NCBI GenBank assembly: GCA_032162705.1
Contig: JAVRON010000070.1
Location: forward strand, 9,660-73,659
Length of the DNA: 64,000 bases
Source of the DNA: QHXN01 sp032162705
Lineage (GTDB): Bacteria > Acidobacteriota > Blastocatellia > Pyrinomonadales > Pyrinomonadaceae
Reading direction: 5' to 3'
A program made the translations under genes and the position numbers. The notes beneath the pieces are model-generated. The model had not been told where the DNA came from, ran no database searches, and was given only the letters and a program-made list of their open reading frames with translations. Position 1 is the first letter of the stretch. Each line of letters begins with the position of its first letter. Positions 60,112 to 64,000 of this stretch are shown in pieces.

Positions 60112-62643
60112 ATGCGAAAGTCTCTCTGCACAGCGATCATGCTTCTGTCGCTCATCGTCAACGTCGTCCCGCCCGCGCGGGCACAAACATCCACGCCACA
60201 CGCACGGGGCGGCGACATGGAGGCGCGCGTCGAATCCATCCTCAAGCAGATGACTCTGGAAGAGAAGATCGACCTGCTCGGTGGCACCGACGGCTTCTTC
60301 GTTCGCGACATCAAGCGGCTCGGCGTGCCACGCCTGAAGATGGCCGACGGCCCCGTCGGCGTCCGCAACTTCGGCCCTGCCACGGCGATGGCCGGAGGCA
60401 TCGGGCTTGCCGCCACATGGAACCCGCAACTCGCCGAGCGCGTCGGCACAGAGATCGGGCGCGACGCGCGAGCCAAGGGCGTCCACTTCCTTCTGGGGCC
60501 CGGAGTGAACATCTACCGCTCGCCGACGAACGGGCGCAACTTTGAATACTTCGGCGAAGACCCATTCCTCGCTGCGCGCATCGCGGTCGGCTATATCCGC
60601 GGCGTGCAGTCGCAGGGCGTCAGCGCAACCGTCAAGCACTTCATGGGGAACAACTCGGAGTTCGACCGGCACAACACGGACTCGGTTATCGACGAGCGGA
60701 CGATGCGCGAAATCTATCTGCCCGTCTTCGAGGCCGCCGTGAAAGAGGCGGATGTCGGGGCGATGATGGACTCGTACAATCTCGTCAACGGCGAGCACGC
60801 GTCGCAGAACAGACACCTCCTCACCGAAATCGCCAAGCAGGAGTGGGGCTTCGACGGACTGATGATGTCCGATTGGTTCGCCACCTATGACGGCGTCGCC
60901 GCCGTCAACGCCGGGCAAGACCTTGAGATGCCCTCCGGTTTCTTCACGAACCGGAAGACACTGCTGCCCGCCATCGAGCAGGGCAAGGTCTCGGTCGCGA
61001 CGATTGACGAGCACGTGCGGCGTATACTTCGCACGGCGGCGCGCTTCGGCTGGCTCGACCGCGAACAGCAGGACACGACCATCCCGCGCTTCAACCAGCA
61101 GGGCCGTCAGGCCGCGCTTCAGGCAGCGCGCGAAGGCGCTGTGCTGCTCAAGAACGAAGGAGGCGTCCTGCCGCTCGTACGCAGTAAGGTCAAGTCAATC
61201 GCCGTCATCGGCCCCGACGCGTACCCGGCTGTGCCCGTCGGCGGCGGCAGTGCACGCGTCGAACCTTTCGCCGCCGTCAGCATGCTGGAAGGCTTGAGTA
61301 ACGCACTCGGCACGACAGCCAACGTCTATTACCACCGGGGCATTCCCAGCTTGGGAGAGATGGCCGAGGCGACCGACTTCTCGACCGACGCCGCGAACAG
61401 CAAGCCGGGGCTTAACGCCGAATACTTCAAGACCGAAGACCTGCAAGGCTCGCCCACCGTCACACGCACCGAGCGGCACGTCAACTACGGCCCCGACTCG
61501 CGCGCGAGACTTCCGGAGCAGACATTCTCTTCGCGCTGGACGGGCTACTACGTGCCGCAGTCGGCAGGCTCTTACGAACTCTTCGTGCAATCGACGGGCG
61601 AGGACGGAGGCTTCTATCGTCTCTACCTCGACGACAAACTCCTCTTCGATAACTGGAAGACAACGCACGCGCTGACAAGCTCGGCCACGCTCCAACTCGA
61701 CGCGCGTCCGCACAAAGTCGTGTTGGAGCAGCACGGGCGCTCGGGCTGGCTCGGCACAAAGTTGCGGATGGGCCTATTGCGGCACGGCGCGGCGGTCGCC
61801 GAAGCGGCGAAGCGCATCGCCGCGAAGGCCGACGTGGTCGTCGTCGCCGCCGGGTTCGACCCCGAGATGGAGAGCGAGGGCGCAGACCGCACGTTCACAC
61901 TGCCGCCCGGTCAGGACGAGTTGATCGGTGAGATAGCCGCGGCCAACAAGAACACCGTCGTCGTCATCACCTCGGGCGGCGGAGTTGACATGAGCACGTG
62001 GGCGGATCGCGTGCCTTCCATCATCGAGTCGTGGTATCCGGGGCAGGAGGGCGGCACGGCGCTGGCCGAAATCCTTCTCGGCGACACGAACCCTTCGGGG
62101 CGACTGCCCGTCACGTTCGAGCGCCGACGCGAGGACAACCCCACCAACAACAGTTACTACCCTGCCTCGGGCACGAACCGCGTCGAGTACAACGAGGGAG
62201 TCTTCGTCGGCTACCGCGGCTACGAGAAGAACAACACGAAGCCGCTCTTCGCCTTCGGGCACGGCCTCTCCTACACGACTTTCAAGTACAGTAATTTGAA
62301 GGTGAGTCCGGTCGCCGGCTCCGCGACGGAAGGGTCGCGCTACGAAGTCTCGTTCGACGTGAAGAACACCGGCACACGCGAAGGCGCGGACGTGGCGCAG
62401 GTCTACGTGGGCGACTCGCACGCGAAAGTGCCGCGCCCGCCGAAGGAGTTGAAAGGCTTCTCGAAGGTTAGCTTACGCCCCGGCGAGTCGAGGCGCGTGA
62501 CAATCACACTCGACCGCCGCGCGCTCTCCTACTACGACGTGGGCGCGAAGGCGTGGCGGGCCGAGCCGGGAGACTTCGACGTGATGGTTGGTCGCTCCTC
62601 GGCGGAGATAGAGCTGCGCGGCAAGCTCAAGCTGGAACGATGA
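60112..62643 (+). CDS. Secreted GH3 beta-glucosidase with PA14 insertion
   Basis: The 843-residue protein has a signal peptide (about 1-25), the GH3 barrel (about 40-330) with nucleophile D254 in LMMSDWFATYDG and KHFMGNNSEFDRHN, and the GH3 C-terminal domain interrupted by a PA14 domain (about 435-560, GLNAEYFKTEDLQGSP to LGTKLRMGLL), then a fibronectin-III-like end. PA14-type GH3 enzymes act on glucosides such as gentiobiose or sophorose, with the PA14 domain shaping the pocket. AAGGTGG about six bases before ATG 60112 is the ribosome-binding site, so GTG 60103 is rejected. It follows the GH20 gene and may be cotranscribed. Confidence 0.92.
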   Translation: MRKSLCTAIMLLSLIVNVVPPARAQTSTPHARGGDMEARVESILKQMTLEEKIDLLGGTDGFFVRDIKRLGVPRLKMADGPVGVRNFGPATAMAGGIGLAATWNPQLAERVGTEIGRDARAKGVHFLLGPGVNIYRSPTNGRNFEYFGEDPFLAARIAVGYIRGVQSQGVSATVKHFMGNNSEFDRHNTDSVIDERTMREIYLPVFEAAVKEADVGAMMDSYNLVNGEHASQNRHLLTEIAKQEWGFDGLMMSDWFATYDGVAAVNAGQDLEMPSGFFTNRKTLLPAIEQGKVSVATIDEHVRRILRTAARFGWLDREQQDTTIPRFNQQGRQAALQAAREGAVLLKNEGGVLPLVRSKVKSIAVIGPDAYPAVPVGGGSARVEPFAAVSMLEGLSNALGTTANVYYHRGIPSLGEMAEATDFSTDAANSKPGLNAEYFKTEDLQGSPTVTRTERHVNYGPDSRARLPEQTFSSRWTGYYVPQSAGSYELFVQSTGEDGGFYRLYLDDKLLFDNWKTTHALTSSATLQLDARPHKVVLEQHGRSGWLGTKLRMGLLRHGAAVAEAAKRIAAKADVVVVAAGFDPEMESEGADRTFTLPPGQDELIGEIAAANKNTVVVITSGGGVDMSTWADRVPSIIESWYPGQEGGTALAEILLGDTNPSGRLPVTFERRREDNPTNNSYYPASGTNRVEYNEGVFVGYRGYEKNNTKPLFAFGHGLSYTTFKYSNLKVSPVAGSATEGSRYEVSFDVKNTGTREGADVAQVYVGDSHAKVPRPPKELKGFSKVSLRPGESRRVTITLDRRALSYYDVGAKAWRAEPGDFDVMVGRSSAEIELRGKLKLER

Positions 62644-62648
62644 AGTAT

Positions 62649-62703
62649 GAACGATGAGCGCTGAACTGAAGACCAACTGCCTTCAGTTCAGCGCTCATCG
62701 TTC
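62649..62703. terminator. Perfect 23-bp hairpin between convergent genes
   Basis: Arms 62649-62671 and 62681-62703 are exact reverse complements around a 9-base loop. Copies of CATCATTCATCGTT words follow to about 62745 without a matching partner arm. The position between convergent GH3 and cytochrome genes suits a terminator for both. Confidence 0.88.
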
Positions 62704-62749
62704 CGAGTTCATCATTCATCGTTCATCATTCATCGTTCATCATTTCTCT

Positions 62750-63940
62750 TTACTTCGGCACTGGCTCGCCCGCCTTGACGATGCGAATCCAGTGGTCTGT
62801 GAATTTGTAGTGCATCGAGGGCAGCTCGACCTTCGGCATGTGACACGTCGTGCACTGCTTCGTCGAGACGGGACAGGCCGAGGCCGAGCGCAGACGCGTC
62901 TTCACTTCTTTAGCAGACGAGAGGTGACAGGCCAGACACTTCGAGTCGTAGAAGGCCGCGTCTCTCTCCAACTGCTTGTGCGGGTCGTGGCAGGCGACGC
63001 AGCTCAAACGTCGGTCATTGATGAGATGAGCGCGGCTGTTGAAGATGCGGTAGGGCTGGAAGCGTATGTTACTCGTGCCGCCCTGACCATCCAGAGACAT
63101 CACCGTGTCGAAGCTCTGATGGCAAGAGCCGCAGAACTCCTGCGACAGATCGAAGCCGTCGAGTTCCGACGGATTATAAATTTGCAGGTTCTTAAAATCT
63201 TTGGCCCTCACGGCCGCCACATGTCTCTCGCCGGGCCCGTGGCATGCTTCGCAACTGACGCCCGCACTGAGGCGTTCCGTTTCCAGCCGACTCCCGCCGC
63301 CGCCCGCGCCTCCCGTCGTGTGACAGCCGAAACAGCCACGCGCGCCCTCCTGACTCATGCGTCGTCCGAGCGCGTCTTCCAGCGACGCGGGCGGCGTGCG
63401 CGGATGGTCGATGGTGATGTCGAGATTCTGAAGGGCCCCGAAATAGCTGACGCGGCTTTCGTAGAACGAGCCGTCATGCTGAAAGATGTATGTCTGTCCG
63501 GCCCCGCCCTGACCGAAGCAGTAGAGTATCGGCTCGGAGATCGAGTTGATACCGTCGCCGACGGTGTAGACGCTCCGCCCATTCTCGCGCGTGATCTGAT
63601 ACGTGTATGCGCCGTTGCGGAAGGTCAGGCGCGTGTGCGTCTTTAAGATTTCACAGTCAGCCGCACGCTCTGAGGCGCGCCCCATCGGGGTGGCGGGCTG
63701 TATTGCCGCCTCCTGCGTGTGACACCCGGCGCAGGTCTCGCCGCCCACGTAGCGCAGCCCCGAGTAGTCGCGCGCGGGCCTCCACTTTGAGAGAGCATTC
63801 TCCGCCTGCGCCCGGCCCTGCGCCTCTGCTTGAGCCTGTGCCTGACCCCGCGTGTCATTCGAGACCGCTCCCCCGAAATAGACGACGGCGCAGGTCAACA
63901 GAAACGCGAGCGCCAGAGCTTTCTTGATTCCATCTCTCAT
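62750..63940 (-). CDS. Multihaem cytochrome c, seven CxxCH motifs
   Basis: The 396-residue protein has a signal/anchor helix (ALALAFLLTCAVVYFGGAV), a Q/A-rich linker (QAQAQAEAQGRAQAE) and seven CxxCH haem sites: CAGCH, CFGCH, CEACH, CGSCH, CVACH, CLACH and CTTCH. The last, TTCHMP, and the CHGPGERH and CHDPHKQ contexts match the cytochrome c-554/multihaem family common in acidobacteria and planctomycetes. Histidines for bis-His ligation are plentiful. It probably moves electrons in the periplasm; no partner reductase is in view. No clear ribosome-binding site precedes the ATG. Confidence 0.9.
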   Translation of the reverse strand: MRDGIKKALALAFLLTCAVVYFGGAVSNDTRGQAQAQAEAQGRAQAENALSKWRPARDYSGLRYVGGETCAGCHTQEAAIQPATPMGRASERAADCEILKTHTRLTFRNGAYTYQITRENGRSVYTVGDGINSISEPILYCFGQGGAGQTYIFQHDGSFYESRVSYFGALQNLDITIDHPRTPPASLEDALGRRMSQEGARGCFGCHTTGGAGGGGSRLETERLSAGVSCEACHGPGERHVAAVRAKDFKNLQIYNPSELDGFDLSQEFCGSCHQSFDTVMSLDGQGGTSNIRFQPYRIFNSRAHLINDRRLSCVACHDPHKQLERDAAFYDSKCLACHLSSAKEVKTRLRSASACPVSTKQCTTCHMPKVELPSMHYKFTDHWIRIVKAGEPVPK

Positions 63941-63972
63941 TTGATGTGACGGCCCAACGAGGCGGAGTGCGC

Positions 63973-63992
63973 GTCAGTATCGCCTGCGGTAG
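63973..63992. repeat. GTCAGTATCGCnnGCGGT motif, copy 2
   Basis: GTCAGTATCGCCTGCGGTAG matches the word at 53057-53076 at 17 of 20 bases. It lies 33 bases upstream of the cytochrome start, near the window edge. Confidence 0.5.
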
Positions 63993-64000
63993 TGTGCGGG

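Overview
The window is chromosomal DNA from a Gram-negative environmental bacterium, most likely an acidobacterium of the Blastocatellia/Pyrinomonadales type. This is inferred from content: Oar-like TonB receptor with a carboxypeptidase-regulatory domain, several secreted CRTAC/ASPIC-UnbV FG-GAP proteins paired with TPR proteins, large PAS/GAF hybrid kinases, ROK regulators and GC-rich coding DNA. No rRNA, tRNA, CRISPR array or prophage was seen.

Layout. (1) 1-18375 is a signalling cluster. A MEDS/DUF4118 membrane sensor cut by the left edge diverges from a Crp/Fnr regulator, followed by eleven same-strand two-component genes plus a REC-GGDEF-EAL protein: five histidine kinases, fourteen receiver domains and one HPt domain. 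Several genes overlap by 4 to 20 nt. No receiver protein carries a DNA-binding domain; the only visible outputs are a c-di-GMP phosphodiesterase-type protein and the separate Crp-like factor. (2) 18788-25456 is an A/T-richer type I restriction-modification locus (hsdR, hsdM, hsdS). All its gaps hold copies of one palindromic REP-like repeat, and a RAYT/IS200-like transposase gene broken by one in-frame stop lies between hsdR and hsdM. (3) 25767-28602 is a convergent c-di-GMP pair: a PilZ-like protein and a REC-PAS-GGDEF-EAL protein. (4) 28925-63940 is a carbohydrate-scavenging and surface region: three CRTAC/ASPIC proteins (one fused to TPRs and to an extra C-terminal domain), two TPR lipoprotein/secreted-type proteins, an Oar-like TonB receptor, two ROK regulators, two GH3 enzymes, a GH16, a GH20, a NagX/HGSNAT-like membrane acetyltransferase, two phosphohexomutases (one lacking the catalytic serine), a pair of paralogous secreted proteins of unknown function, and a seven-haem cytochrome c.

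Working together. The GH20, GH3, GH16, NagX-like, GlmM-like and ROK genes suggest breakdown of beta-linked glucan and N-acetylglucosamine-containing polymers, with uptake through the TonB receptor and regulation by ROK repressors; this is inference from family membership and neighbourhood. Many gaps in the second half carry long, nearly perfect inverted repeats made of short tandem words, mostly just beyond stop codons, so they probably act as terminators or are spread by an unknown route.

Several start codons were moved from the longest reading frame to a downstream codon with a ribosome-binding site or signal peptide; the reason is given in each entry.
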